Source: Brachionus manjavacas
Lineage: Eukaryota; Rotifera; Eurotatoria; Ploima; Brachionidae
Direction of reading: 5' to 3'
Length of the DNA: 64,000 bases
Assembly (NCBI GenBank): GCA_019054805.1
Contig: JAHQIY010000014.1
Coordinates: 1,364,001-1,428,000, forward strand
The position numbers and the translations under genes are program-made. The notes beneath the pieces are model-generated. The model searched no databases and was not told where the DNA came from. It saw nothing but the letters and a program-made list of their open reading frames with translations. Of this stretch, positions 1 through 11,362 are shown one piece after another. Position 1 is the first letter of the stretch. The number at the start of each line of letters is the position of its first letter.

Positions 1-876
1 CTATGTTTCCGATGCCTAGAGTTGTATACAGCATGGCTACTGACGGTTTGTTGTTCCAATTTTTGTCCTTTTTAACTCCAAAATTAAACACCCCTTTATG
101 GGCTAGCTTAATGACGGGGTTTTTAGCCGGATTGCTTGTTTTATTTTTTGATTTGAATCAATTAATTGACATGATGTCCATTGGAACTCTAATTGCTTAC
201 AGCTTAGTATCAGCGTGTTGTCTCTCGCTGCGGTACAAGTCTAATTTTTACGAAGATCCTGTGAATAAACTGCAGCATTTTAGTGAAAAATGTTTATCTT
301 TAATATTTGGATATTCACCTGAGCGTGTTTACAAGCGTTTGTTTATACCAAGTGAGACAAAACCAAGTCGAGCTACGTCACATCTAGCAAATACAATTAT
401 ATTTCTATCAAGTGATTTTTAGTTTTGTATTAAAAAATTTATTTTAAATATATTTTTTTTTCAATCAAGTGACTTTTATAGTCATTATAGGTGTAATCTT
501 GAATCAAGCTGATCTTCAACAGGCAGTTTCAATTGTTTTTTTAATAATTTTTTCAGTAGTTTTGATTGTGTTATCATTTATTTTGTGGCGTCAACCTCAA
601 GATGATAGAATAACAACTTTCAAAGTACCTTTTGTGCCATTTTTTCCACTTTTAAGCGCTTTTGTTAATATTTATCTAATGACATCATTGACAGCAGCTA
701 CATGGATTCGGTTCATTGTATGGTTTTTGATCGGAATAGTGATTTATTTCACCTATAGCATCAGGTATAGTAAAGAGAATAATTTAGGATCGCATATTCT
801 TTTTCCGTGTTTTCACAAGTCGTATAATCCAATGGATGATACCGAAGAAATAGTTAGAGATGAAAGTATATTTTAG
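1..876 (+). CDS. Cationic amino-acid transporter (SLC7/CAT family), 3' part only
   Basis: The last 272 codons are present; the 5' part lies before the window. Exons are ..411 and 470..876, with a 58-bp GT/AG intron at 412-469, and the split ATG codon keeps the frame. The family imports arginine, lysine and ornithine across the plasma membrane. The first visible residues match the CAT signature: MFPMPRVVYSMATDGL, then DLNQLIDMMSIGTLIAYSLV. Several hydrophobic membrane segments follow, and the second exon holds the last group of four or so (around FLIIFSVVLIVLSFILW, then FVPFFPLLSAFVNIYL). The tail is short and hydrophilic and ends in DESIF. Which CAT paralogue this is cannot be told from the C-terminus. 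An AATAAA-like element follows within about 20 bp of the stop. Confidence 0.88.
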
Positions 877-1312
877 ACTTTTAATAAAAATCTTTTGAAA
901 TCATTTCAATTTTTATTAATTCTAGACAAAAAAACCTTTATCGTTGATTCTCAAGGACAAATTCTTAAAAAATTTGCCTCTAATTTATTTTCTTAACTAA
1001 GATAAATAATTTTTTCGTGATTACACTTATTCCACAATTTAATGGCAGTGATCAAAATTAAATATCAAATTTTTTTATCACTTTTGAGTTTTCTTCAGTT
1101 TTAAATATTTTTCTTTATAAAGGAAATTTTCAGTGTATTTAGGCAATTTTTTAATTTGATACAAAAAGACTCAATCTAAAATTGGAAAATAATGAGTAAT
1201 TATGTGAATTTATTTTCAATATGGTTTAATGTTATAACACCCTAAACACCCAGGTCTCTGATTATTACCTACTTTTAACACATAAAGCTTACATATTTCA
1301 ATTCATCAATAA

Positions 1313-1959
1313 AACAGGAAAAATCCAATGTCAAGTAGACATTTTTGGTAAAATAAATGTTCCAGACAAATTCCATTTCTATTTAAAAAGGGTAAGAAAT
1401 TTAGTTAAAGGAAGAATCTTTGGCGATATTTTAGCCACAACTTTTAGTCTAGACCTCGATTTTGTAGGAATCGGAGGATAAGTGTAAAGTATCACAAGCA
1501 CTAAGAGATTTCGTAAAAAATTCGCTACAAAATAATTTTAAAAGAGCCTATTACTTTTTCAGAAATTACAATTACCTTATTTTAAAAAATTTACCTATTG
1601 AGACTTTATTTGAAATAAGTAAAATCTTTAACATGAATTTGGAGCTAGGACAAGACCAAAAATCCTGGAAAAAAGCAAGTATAACCATGATCTCTTAGGA
1701 ATCTTTTCCCACTCAGGTGTCAAATAACTATTGTCAAATTATCGAAAAATTTTTCCTTATGTCCTTATATTATTTATTGGATGATATCGTTTCTGCATTA
1801 AATGATCATCTAATTGATCAGTATCCTTTTAAAGCTGGAATTACACAAGTGTCTGTAAACACAAGGGTTATGGTCCACTTTTTTCTAGCATTTTCACAAA
1901 AGGCAACCAAAAAGAAACAAAACAAACTGCCAATACTCTCTTTTTTTGGAGTACTTTAG
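1313..1959 (+). pseudogene. Degenerate non-LTR retrotransposon reverse transcriptase
   Basis: Three frame-broken stretches read like the N-terminal half of a LINE reverse transcriptase. They run from KFHFYLKRVRNLVKGRIFGD, through SWKKASITMIS (the usual W-K-x-A-x-I-x-x-I-x-K position), to NYCQIIEKFFLMSLY, which corresponds to the NYRPISLLxxxxKxxE motif. The last stretch ends near KKKQNKLPILSFFGVL, where motif A would follow. Stops at about 1480 and 1697, together with frame changes, mean it cannot be translated as one protein. The family reading (Jockey/CR1-like) is inference from motif order alone, with no target-site duplication seen. Confidence 0.5.
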
Positions 1960-2018
1960 TCTTCATGTAATTTATAAAATTTATGTAAATTGTTGTAAAA
2001 ACTAAAATGTCCAAATAA

Positions 2019-2300
2019 TTTAAGAACGTTGACGTCTTTTGAGTGAGTTAATAATAAAGGAAAATTTATTTATTTATTTATTTATTTTATGATTAAGATT
2101 TTTGTTAGTAAAATAAAATATATGTCCTTAACCACTAAAGAAACAAAAAAAGACCTCGAAGCTCTTAAATATTTTGGAAATTTTTGTTTTTTCCACAATT
2201 TACGTAAATGCTGAAAATTTATTTAACTTTACGTAAAATCTGGAAAATTTATGTTTTTCTACTTTCGTAAATTTTGGAAAAAGCAAAAAGCAGAACATTA
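2019..2300 (+). repeat. Dispersed TTTACGTAAA-type repeat, copy A
   Basis: This segment shares long blocks with the reverse complement of 49690-50045. One block contains CTTTTGAGTGAGTTAAT; another runs from AGAAACAAAAAAAGAC to AGCTCTTAAAT. Both are followed by several near-palindromic TTTACGTAAA units. A TTTA microsatellite at about 2065-2092 interrupts it. A third related copy lies at 46130-46575. No coding potential is visible. Confidence 0.6.
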
Positions 2301-2646
2301 CTATATTTTTATAGCATAATTTAGGTACTTTTTTGTAATTAGTTATCATTTTTTTACAAAAAGTGTCAATAAGTTAAAAATATTGGAATTTTATTTAATT
2401 TAGTGTCAATTTATTTATTTGTAATAAATTTTTTTATGTATAATCTTGATATTTGGAGAATTTATTTGATAATTTGGGATTATTTTATTCAAATTTTGTG
2501 GTACTCGGATTAAATTTCTCTTTAATTAGTCCTTTGAAACAATTAACTTTCGAATTAGATGACTTTGAAATTTTTACAAGGCAGAAAATGTTTTTTTCTC
2601 TTGTTTACTCCTTGTGGAGCATAGGGTCATTACTTATGATTTCCAC

Positions 2647-3770
2647 TCAAGTCGTTCTTTTGCATTTAATCCTTGCTTCTCCCCGTGTCATTCCCATTTC
2701 GATGAGCTCTTTCGTGATTGTTGACCTCCATGTTACTGTTGGTCGTTCTATCTTACGTCGCCCTTGAGGTGTCCATTGAAGGGCTCTTTTTGGTATCCGT
2801 GCTTCTTCCATTCTAAGAACATGCCCAAGCCATCGCTTGGACTCTTTTATACTTAATACACTGACATACTGGCTCTGAATTTGTTCTTCTGTATAGGTCA
2901 GCATTCGACGACAATGTCTTAGGCCAGTGTTTCCCCAGAATCCTCCGCAGGCCTCCAATGTGGAAGATGTTAAGGCTTTTCCTGTCAAATTCACGCATCC
3001 CTCAACATTCACTTCCGTTTTTTTTCACAAATGTTTTTTCCTTGCTGTAGTTGTAGCTGTTTGATTTCCATGCTGGTCGGAGTCTAGCAAAGGCACTCTT
3101 TGCTTTGGCAAGTCTATTCTTAATATCTCTGTGTGTTCCCAGCGCTTTACTGATAGTGCTTCCTAAGCATGTGAATTCACTTACACACTCAATTTGTGTA
3201 CCATCGATGGCGATCGAGGTATCCAATTTGGTGTTTATGCACATAACTTTCGTTTTGGCCCCATTTATTTCGAGTCTAGTTGATTTAGCATTTTTCACCA
3301 AATCTTGCGTCTTCATATGTATATGTGCTTCTGTGTTAGATATTAGCATCAGATCGTCCGCAAAGTCTAAGTATTCGAGCTTTGCTGTTAATCCCATTGT
3401 ATACCCCTCGCACTGGCAGTTGTTTTCTTCATGGGATGTTATACTCAGAGAAGAACAAGCAGAATTTAGACAAGGTAGAGGATGCATAGACCAGATATTT
3501 GCACTTAGGAACATCATAGAACAAAGTCTGGAATGTATTTTAACTTCATTGACTTCAAGAAACCCTTTGATAGCATACACAGAGAAACCTTGTAGGCTTT
3601 TGTCATATTAAGATCCTATGGCCTGCCACAGAAGATAGTTAACTTGATAAAACTCTTCTATGAGAAATTCGAGTGTAGCGTGATTCTGGAAAAAGGACAA
3701 TCTGAGAGCTTCAAAGTGTGCACAGGAGTCAGGCAAGGGTGCGTTCTCTCTCTGACCTAATACTAATTGA
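2647..3770 (-). mobile_element. 5'-inverted, frame-broken LINE (endonuclease/RT type) remnant
   Basis: The minus strand from about 3437 down to 2647 encodes the 3' half of a LINE reverse transcriptase. It has motif C as YLDFADDLMLIS, the thumb region CLGSTISKALGTHRDIKNRL, then frame-shifted C-terminal pieces with KRWLGHVLRMEEARIPKRAL and RPTVTWRSTITKEL. The plus strand from about 3440 to 3760 encodes the upstream part of the same protein: EEQAEFRQGRGCIDQIFALR, a motif A region FIDFKKPFDSIHRETL in a shifted frame, and CTGVRQGCVLSL. The two pieces abut in opposite orientation at about 3437, as expected for twin priming. Several frameshifts and stops mark it as dead. Confidence 0.82.
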
Positions 3771-4886
3771 CTATGTCATGAAGAGAATATTTACATGCTA
3801 GAAAATTTTGGCATACATTCTTTACTTCACAAAATTTTGAAAATTTGGTAAAAATTATTTTTAAAGTTTTACTGAAGGAAAAACATACTATTTAGGTTAA
3901 AGAGGTGAAAAATTGGGGCAACCGGTTTTAATTCCAGGGATAAAGTTGACAAAGAATGCGGCAACGGGTTTAACTCTTTTAACTCCTTTGGTTCTCCGCT
4001 CATCGTTGACTTATAAATTTGAAGTTGAGAATAATTTTACTCTGAGAAAGAATAAAATTGCAGTCTTTCAAATGGATTAAGTTTTTTTTTGAATTTATGT
4101 TTATCTACAACATTTAGGCTTGATTGACTTGAAAAATTGTATAAGTCAAGTTACAACACTTTTAAATGACTATTGTATTTATTTTTTTAAAATATGGTTT
4201 GGTATGGAACTTGGTCTTTTCTTTCAACCCCTTGCTTGAATTCACACATTAAAAAAAATTTGATAAATTTATTTTTTTTAAATGCTAGGTCTGATATCAT
4301 GTACTTGAATTGGAAGTTTATTTGACTATTTTGTTTTTAAACTTTTGCACGAGTCTGCTTACAGAACATATAATTGGTAAAAAACTTCAAATATCCTAAA
4401 ATGTCGAATAAAGCAAACTAGACATTTTAGAGTAAAAAAAAATGACACTTTTTTTTATTAAAAATTTGTATTTGCTTAAAATTAAACTCAGAATAATTAC
4501 TCAAAATGATTACATACAACTTCTCCTTAATGGAGGCTAATTTAAATAAAATAAATAAAGAATAAAAAAAAAGAGTCTTTTGAATAGAAAAATTAATCAA
4601 AAATCTTTAATTTATTAACTATTTATTTGACCATTTATTAGATAGATTCTAAATAGTTCGACTACTTTAAAAGATAAAGTTTGAAAGATTCTTTCAAAAA
4701 AATATGGTTTTAATTTACAATAAAAATGCTAAATCATTAATTTCACACTTAAAAAAAAAACCCTCAGAAAAAAAAGAATTAGACGAGAAAAACAAAAAAA
4801 AACAATTAAGCTGCTCATTAACAGTGATTTAAACTCGAGCTTTAATAATACACACACAAATACTGTTATCTCAGAAACTCTGCTGC
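3771..4886. other. Gene-free AT-rich interval
   Basis: No open frame, RNA gene or repeat boundary is convincing here. The right end (about 4440-4880), with A-runs and AATAAA-like sites on the minus strand, probably holds the 3' untranslated region of the minus-strand gene that starts coding at 4887. Confidence 0.5.
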
Positions 4887-7508
4887 TCACACATTCGCAG
4901 TTGGATTTGCCGGATCGGCACCTTGCCTCGGCTGAATTGTCTTGACGGGATTAAAGCGATACACTTTTAAACTAGAAGCATTCGCTGCCTGATTGTTTGG
5001 ATTAGATGTGGCCCTGCTAGTGCAGCCATTCGGGCCGACTCGCTGCACCTGACTAGTATTAGTCGGCGTGGTGGCTGTTCGGTTGAATCTGAAGCCCGGG
5101 GTGGACGAACACTGCTGAGGCCTCAGGCTCTGCCTTTGGTTATCGGGCGTACCAAGCCAATTGACTTTGTTTGGTTGTGTGCCAGGCGTGCTTTCCCTGC
5201 TCTTGACCATTTCGCTTCGCCCAGGCTCAGCCGGACCAACTTGCATCTCAGCGACCGGCCTAGCAATGGGCAAAGTCAAGCTCGCTTGTGCATTCGCTGC
5301 CTGCGGGGTGCACTCGACCTTTATCTGGTCCAGCTCAGTGCCTGCTAGGCCAACTTGCGTGCTCTCAGCCACTGGCCTAGCAATGGGCAAAGTCAAGCTC
5401 GCTTGTGCATTCGCTGCTTGCGGGGTGCACTCGACCATTAACTGGTCCAGTTCGGTCTTGATCTCATGCTCCACAATACTTTCGTCCAAGTCAAAGTCAT
5501 AGGTGGGAAAGTCATAGATGGAATCATTTTTGGACCTGTTGCGCTTGTGTTTGTGCTTGTGTTTGCGTTTGTGTCTGTGTCTATCGTCGCTGTCCGATTC
5601 ACTTGTGTCTGAATACTTGCTTTTTTTGTGCCGTTCTGGACTAGAGTCAGTGGACAAGTCCGAGCTGGACGAGTTGAGGATTTTTTTTATCTTTTTTTTC
5701 TTGTGCTTGAGCTTTTTTTTCAGCTTGAGTCTTTTCTTGGTCTCGGTCCTGGAGTCGGGGCAGATTTTTTTCTTAGCTTGGTCGATAGGAGGTGGACTGG
5801 GCTGTGAAATGGGCTGTGGAGTGGGCTGTGGAGGCGCTGGTTGGGGCTTTGGGGCCTCGGGCTCGCTGGCCTCCGCTTTGAGCGCGGTCGGCTCGGCCGG
5901 CTCAGATGTCTGACTTGGTTGGCACGGCGGGGCAGTGGAGTCGGCTTGGTGGCAGTTTTTTTTTGCCGGACCGACCACTAGTCCGTTGAAGCCGCCGGCG
6001 TGAATTTCGACCCGGTCCCGGAACTCAGCATACTTGTTCAAATTGTCCACTTGAAAATCACCGATGGCATTTCGTGTTTTGATGTGGTGCACAAATTTTT
6101 GTCTGAATTTTTCGCGTCTCGTCTGCGGCTCTGCCTGGGGCCTCAGAGGCACTTTGACGTGCGACTCCACTTTGCATCTGGTCCACTCGTCGCACGGAAA
6201 CACGCTTTTGTTCAGGCGGACAAACTTTTGCATCTCCGCTTCGAATAGGCTCGAGTTGGAGTCGTAGAATTGCTTCGAGTATTCGATGGTGAGTTTTTTG
6301 TTCAGACTTAGCCGAGTGAGTATGAGGACATCGGTGAATGGTTCGCATTTTTCCGTTCGAATTCGAGTCAGGTAAAATTCGGAATTTTTGTCAGGCTCCC
6401 AGAAATTTTGTCTACTCACTTGGTCTATTTTGAGCTGGGCGTCCTTGGTCAAGTCCAAATTGGGCTCGATGCGGGCCTTTTTTTCAGCTGGCTGTGTCCG
6501 ATCTGGCCTCACCGCCTTAGCTTCGGACTTTGACTCGGCCTTTTTTTTAATCTCTGACAAAATTTGGGAATACTCGGCCAATTTTTTGTGCCGCTCAATT
6601 TTTTGCTCCTTGCTCAAATTGTTCACTTTGGGCTCATTCTTGACCGGAGTGTTGGGTTCAGTCTTGACCAGACTAGTGGTTGAGGCGTTGTTTTTCATTC
6701 GTTTTAGGTGATAGGTGAGAATCAGGTTGTTGGTGGGGTCCTTGATATTGACTTTGTTCTTGTCTGCATCGATAAACTTGAGCTTGGTTTTGCGGATGTC
6801 CTCGAGTCGGACTTCGAAGCGAGCGTCACTTTTGTACTGCTTTTTTTTGCGCAATTGCTGCTCGCTCTTGAACTTGACGCCAAGCCTACCTGTTCGTTCG
6901 TATATGATGCGCCATCTGGGCGGCTTGGTGTGTATTTCTTCGATGAGGTCATTGAAATTTTCCATGTAGTACTGGTAGCAGAATTGGGCCCAGTTTTCGT
7001 CATCGGACTCGTCATCAGGCTCCGATTCGGATCCGTCCGAGCCAAAGACACTGATTAGCTTCTTTTTTTGGCTACCACTGGTCCCTGGTCTCTCAAATTT
7101 GGGCAGAATGGGGGAGATGATTTGCTCCGATGCAGGGTTGAAGTTTGACACTGGCTGAGAGATGTGAATCGCTGGTTCTGGTGGTTTATGGCCAAATGGT
7201 TGGATTGCAGGTGCCGCAGTGGTCGTTTGAGGCTGCTGAGGCCGGAATCTGAACGGCTGAGCTGGTTTGAGGAGTGGTGTAGTGGTTTTTGGCTCGTTGG
7301 TTTTCTTTTTTCTTACTAGTTGTTGCTGCTGTTTTTTAAGTTTCATTTGGTACTTGAGGTCTTTGGAATTGGGATTGATGTAAAGATTGATGAATTCCTT
7401 TTCAATCGGTAGTGATACAGATTCTTCGTATTTCAACACTGCCCAGGCGAATATGTTTCGCGGCTTTTCAATGATGTTCAACTCTTCATCATTGTCGAAC
7501 AAATATAC
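4887..7508 (-). CDS. Large basic low-complexity protein, family not recognised
   Basis: One open exon of 873 codons runs from a likely acceptor (ATCAAAG before 7508) to the stop. No ATG opens the frame there, so a short 5' exon is missing from this model. I do not recognise the family. Visible parts are an N-terminal folded-looking segment (KPRNIFAWAVLKYEE), a Q/K-rich stretch, and an acidic patch before NWAQFCYQYYMENFNDLIEE. Then come two charged globular-looking regions: PPRWRIIYERTGRLGVKF, and EFYLTRIRTEKCEPFTDVLI to CDEWTRCKVESHVKVPL. These are followed by a proline-rich linker, long lysine and histidine/lysine tracts, two copies of a roughly 38-residue unit, and an N/T/P-rich tail. The lysine tracts suggest a nuclear protein (inference). 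GC content is visibly far above the flanks, supporting real coding. Confidence 0.7.
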   Translation of the reverse strand, partial: VYLFDNDEELNIIEKPRNIFAWAVLKYEESVSLPIEKEFINLYINPNSKDLKYQMKLKKQQQQLVRKKKTNEPKTTTPLLKPAQPFRFRPQQPQTTTAAPAIQPFGHKPPEPAIHISQPVSNFNPASEQIISPILPKFERPGTSGSQKKKLISVFGSDGSESEPDDESDDENWAQFCYQYYMENFNDLIEEIHTKPPRWRIIYERTGRLGVKFKSEQQLRKKKQYKSDARFEVRLEDIRKTKLKFIDADKNKVNIKDPTNNLILTYHLKRMKNNASTTSLVKTEPNTPVKNEPKVNNLSKEQKIERHKKLAEYSQILSEIKKKAESKSEAKAVRPDRTQPAEKKARIEPNLDLTKDAQLKIDQVSRQNFWEPDKNSEFYLTRIRTEKCEPFTDVLILTRLSLNKKLTIEYSKQFYDSNSSLFEAEMQKFVRLNKSVFPCDEWTRCKVESHVKVPLRPQAEPQTRREKFRQKFVHHIKTRNAIGDFQVDNLNKYAEFRDRVEIHAGGFNGLVVGPAKKNCHQADSTAPPCQPSQTSEPAEPTALKAEASEPEAPKPQPAPPQPTPQPISQPSPPPIDQAKKKICPDSRTETKKRLKLKKKLKHKKKKIKKILNSSSSDLSTDSSPERHKKSKYSDTSESDSDDRHRHKRKHKHKHKRNRSKNDSIYDFPTYDFDLDESIVEHEIKTELDQLMVECTPQAANAQASLTLPIARPVAESTQVGLAGTELDQIKVECTPQAANAQASLTLPIARPVAEMQVGPAEPGRSEMVKSRESTPGTQPNKVNWLGTPDNQRQSLRPQQCSSTPGFRFNRTATTPTNTSQVQRVGPNGCTSRATSNPNNQAANASSLKVYRFNPVKTIQPRQGADPANPTANV
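5233..5457 (-). repeat. Tandem duplication inside the 4887-7508 coding exon
   Basis: Two neighbouring in-frame copies of a unit of about 111-117 bp encode ELDQ(L/I)(M/K)VECTPQAANAQ, followed by ASLTLPIARPVAE. The copies differ at only a few bases, so the duplication looks recent. Confidence 0.85.
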
Positions 7509-7774
7509 CTTTGATGAATTAAAAGACAAAATTAAATTTATTAATCTAGTAAAAGTTGTTTAGTGTAACAGATAGAACAATATTTTTATCTTTAGAGGAG
7601 AAGGTCAACAATGAATTATTTATTTTTATTTATTTGTTTACTGTACCGAGCTAGGGCTCCTTCAGAATAAATTAAAAAAAAAAAGAATTGAAAAAATGAA
7701 TGAATTGATTTTTTCTTATTTTTTTAAATAAATTTTTTTTTCAATCGTTAAAATTACTAAATTATTAAAATAAT

Positions 7775-7943
7775 TTATTTTTTTTTGACCCCTTTGAAAA
7801 GTTGATTAAAAGCAGATTGAAGTTTATTATGGACAATAGTGAGTGCTATCTGGAAAGCACTAGTTGTCGCGTTAAATTTAGTAAAATCGGCCTGACTGGG
7901 TGGTAAATTTTTTTGATGGGTAAAAAGTTTACCTAAGATTCAT
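7775..7943 (-). CDS. Possible two-exon microprotein, 43 residues
   Basis: On the minus strand an ATG at 7943 opens a short exon (7943-7933) followed by a GTAAAC donor, a 37-bp AT-rich intron ending in CACCCAG, and a second exon (7895-7775). Joined in phase they encode 43 residues starting MNLSQADFTKFNATTSAF, then an amphipathic-looking stretch, and ending FKGVKKK before TAA. The second exon is clearly richer in G and C than its surroundings, which is how real exons look in this window. I recognise no family. It could instead be the last two exons of a longer gene, or the plus strand could be the coding one, since ATGGACAATAGTGAG opens there too. Confidence 0.33.
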
Positions 7944-10900
7944 AGGTTCTTTAGAGTAATTGTTTTAAAACTAATTAAAATAAATATAACAAGTGTATTA
8001 ATGTTTTTTTTAATATCATTTTTTTTGCGAATAAAATAAACTGCTTAATTTAAAGACAAATTTTTTTTCCTAATATTTATTTTTTTCAAAATAGATGCAT
8101 AGCAAAAAAAAACTAAATCGCTGCTACGATACTATGAAATAACCTTTTTAGCGTTTATTATACTAAATTAAAGATTTTATAACGAATTTCACAAAAATAT
8201 AGGGGCACATAAAACCTCATTTTAAGTAAAATACCGATATTTATGGTAAATTTAGGGTATTTTTGATTAATAATATGGAAAAAAAAATTCAATTTTATTA
8301 AAAAAAAAAGAGAATTTTAAATGATTTTTTATTGTTAATTTCAGAAAAAAAATATTAAAACATGTAAAAACAATGTAAATAAAAACATCAAAAATTAATT
8401 ATTTTTCTTCGATAATGATAAGAAAAGATTTTATTAATAAATTCTTAAATTAATTTTTTTTTAAATTATACAGTTAAGTTAAGGAGTGTATTCTGTTGAT
8501 GAGAAACAGTTTGACCAAAGCTAAATGTCATTTATAGTTCAGAGTCAAAGTGTTTCCTATTAAAATGTGATTTTTATTAAACTTTTTTTATAAAAAGCTG
8601 TTTAAATTTTTTTTTAATTTCGATTTAAGCTAAAAAAAGAAAATTTATACAATAATTGTTATAATTATTATCAATTTTATATTTATTCGATATTATTTAC
8701 TATAATCTATTATTTTGCTATCAGTTTAATGCAAAAATATTTATAGAGATAAGATAATTAAAATTAAATTACAACACAACCTAAAATACCTCAAAAATTA
8801 AACCTATTTTTTGACAAGTATCCTCCGATGCATATTACATATGATATGCTAAGTATCCTGGCATACAAAACAAAATATCTTTTGTTATTTTTTTTGTTTA
8901 AGGAACTATATTGTCTTCGAAAATATCTTTTTATGTATCTCATGAAATAAGCCACACATTTAATTATTACTAGATTTTTTTTATTTTATAACATGTTTTT
9001 GCACAACATCAAATACTTATTTCAGTTAGTTTTATTTCCAGGTATAGAACTGAAAAAAAAGTAAAAAATGTATTTAATATTTTATTCATTGAATTTACAA
9101 TGAATGGCCTGTGACAATTCAATGATTAATGGAAAAACATAATTTTCATACTTAAGTGAATCTTATTAAACGACCTCTCAAATAGTTTATTTAATTTTTT
9201 TTAGAGAATTGTATTAAAAAAAAAAGATCTATCATTTGAAAAACTTTGAAAAACATACAGATTTAAAAAAATTTAAAAAAAATTTTTAATAAACATAGGA
9301 TTGATACAATAGAAAAAAAAAATAAGAATTTAAACTTTTTTTAGTTTTTTTAAGAGTAAAATTCGGCTTATTTACCGCTAATGTCAAATTGACATCTTTT
9401 CTACTCACTACTTTAGTTTTAAGTGAAGAATTGATAAATTTATTTAGAATTCATAAAATTTTAAAATTAGGAAATTAAATGTTTAGTGTTTTAAAATTCT
9501 ATGAACTTTTAATCGATTCTTACCTCGAAATTAAACTAGGTTTTATTTTGGAAACGAAAATGATTAAAAAATTTAAATTTTCAAAAAATGACAATTTCTA
9601 TTTTTAAGAAACTTTGATCTGCATTAAAAAAAAAGATTTAATCCGAAGATTTATCTTTATGATTTGTGCGCTCATTCATAATTTGGGTTTTTTCTACTTT
9701 TTCATTTTTTCCTAGATACAAAAGAGATTTGGTACAAAATTGAACTTTGACATTATTTTTGAGGGTCGGTCAACACTTTTTCACTATGTTTACTTCAGAA
9801 CCATGTTTCTCGTTCAATAATGTGCTAGTATACAACATTTTTCAGCACTTTAACTAATTATAATTAAATTATTTGATTAAAATGTTAAAAAAAAATCAAG
9901 ATTTTAAAAATAAATCATGTTTAAAAAAGCTTTTATTCAAAACTTAAATGTCATGTATTTTTTTAGGAAAAAATAAAACTTTGAAAAGCCCTAAATTATG
10001 AAAGAGTATACATTTATCTACAAAATTAGTAGTAAATGATGTATATTTTAAGTTTTCTCCTGGGTAAGATTTGTGTTCAAACCAATCTTACTTTTTTTGG
10101 TGGTCAACTTTGAAACGCTAACTCCTGAACTACAAATGCGATTGATTTGGAAATGGAATGTTTTTAATGCAGAAATGACAAGCTTTAATTTGGTGTATGA
10201 GAATTTTGAAGTTATAAGACATCAAAAGTGGTGCAAATCGTCCTTTGACGACTAGAAACAATAAATTAAATCATTTTGAAAAATTTGAAGTTTAATATTC
10301 AAGATTTTTTTAGAATAAACTTTCACACAGTTTTAAAATTAAGAAACTTTCAGTTATATTTTTTAAATTACTTAATTAAATTTATTCTCTTTCACAATGA
10401 ATAAAAAAAATGATTTTAGCTATAGATTATTTGTATATAATTTGTTAGTGTTTTGAATTTTTAATTTTCTTGTCTCACCTAAAGAATGCAATAAAATTTT
10501 TAAAGATTTTTTAGTGGTTTTTACATTGTTATTTAATTCAAAAATTAATTTTTTTGATAAAAACAAGAAAATTTTATTAAAAATTTTATGTTTAAATTTA
10601 ATTCTTTAATAAATTAATGAATTTTACGTATTATTGACAAATATTTGTCAAATATAAAAATATAAAATTTTATCAGAATAACGATAATATTTGGGAATTT
10701 TCTGAAGTCAATAAATTATGAAATTTTGAAACGGTTTGTTTTGCTTTTCAATCATGTTTCTTTTCACAAAACTACCTTAGTTCGTTACACAAATTAGTTT
10801 TTTTTTTATTGATTTTCCTACAAATAATAATCAGATAGATTAATAAAATTTTTTTTTTAAAATTAATTGCTGAAAATTTGTAAAATTAAGTAAAAAAAAA

Positions 10901-11362
10901 TTTTAGAATCTTGTTTTTTATTATGAAAAAAATTCTTTTATTCTTTTGCTTTTATTATTCAACGATCAAATCAACACTGTATGGCAAAAGTAATAAAAGC
11001 AAAAGTTTTAATAGAAAAATTTTATACCCGACATTTTCTAATAGCCATGTCCATAAAACCTGAAAGTACTGTAAAATAATTTAAAAATAAGTTAAACTAT
11101 TTAATGGTAAAAATTTCATTAAGAATAATAAAGATAACAGTCAAAACTTCAGCAAGGAAACGTGCAGAGCAAGATTAGACAAAACCTGGCAATGATACCT
11201 GCCTAGTGTTAATAATTTCTAAGAGCATATTAAATAAAATTAAAAAAAAAGAATGTTTAAGTAGCTTTGTTGTTCCTAAATAAAATCCATCCGCAATTTG
11301 ACAAAATTTCCTATTTGGAAAAGGGGTTGATTAAGTTAATTTAAATTAATTGTAAAGTTTAT
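7944..11362. other. 3.4-kb gene-poor AT-rich stretch
   Basis: Poly-A and poly-T runs dominate and no exon chain could be built. The one patch that stands out is about 10060-10260, less AT-biased than the rest, with a 60-codon plus-strand frame (10073-10255) that resembles no family I know. It could be a fragment of a dispersed repeat. Confidence 0.5.

Noticed and set aside
5161-5913. Several plus-strand open frames of 70-130 codons
   Set aside because: They are antisense shadows of the GC-rich minus-strand exon 4887-7508; they lack splice context and show the leucine- and cysteine-rich composition typical of shadow frames.
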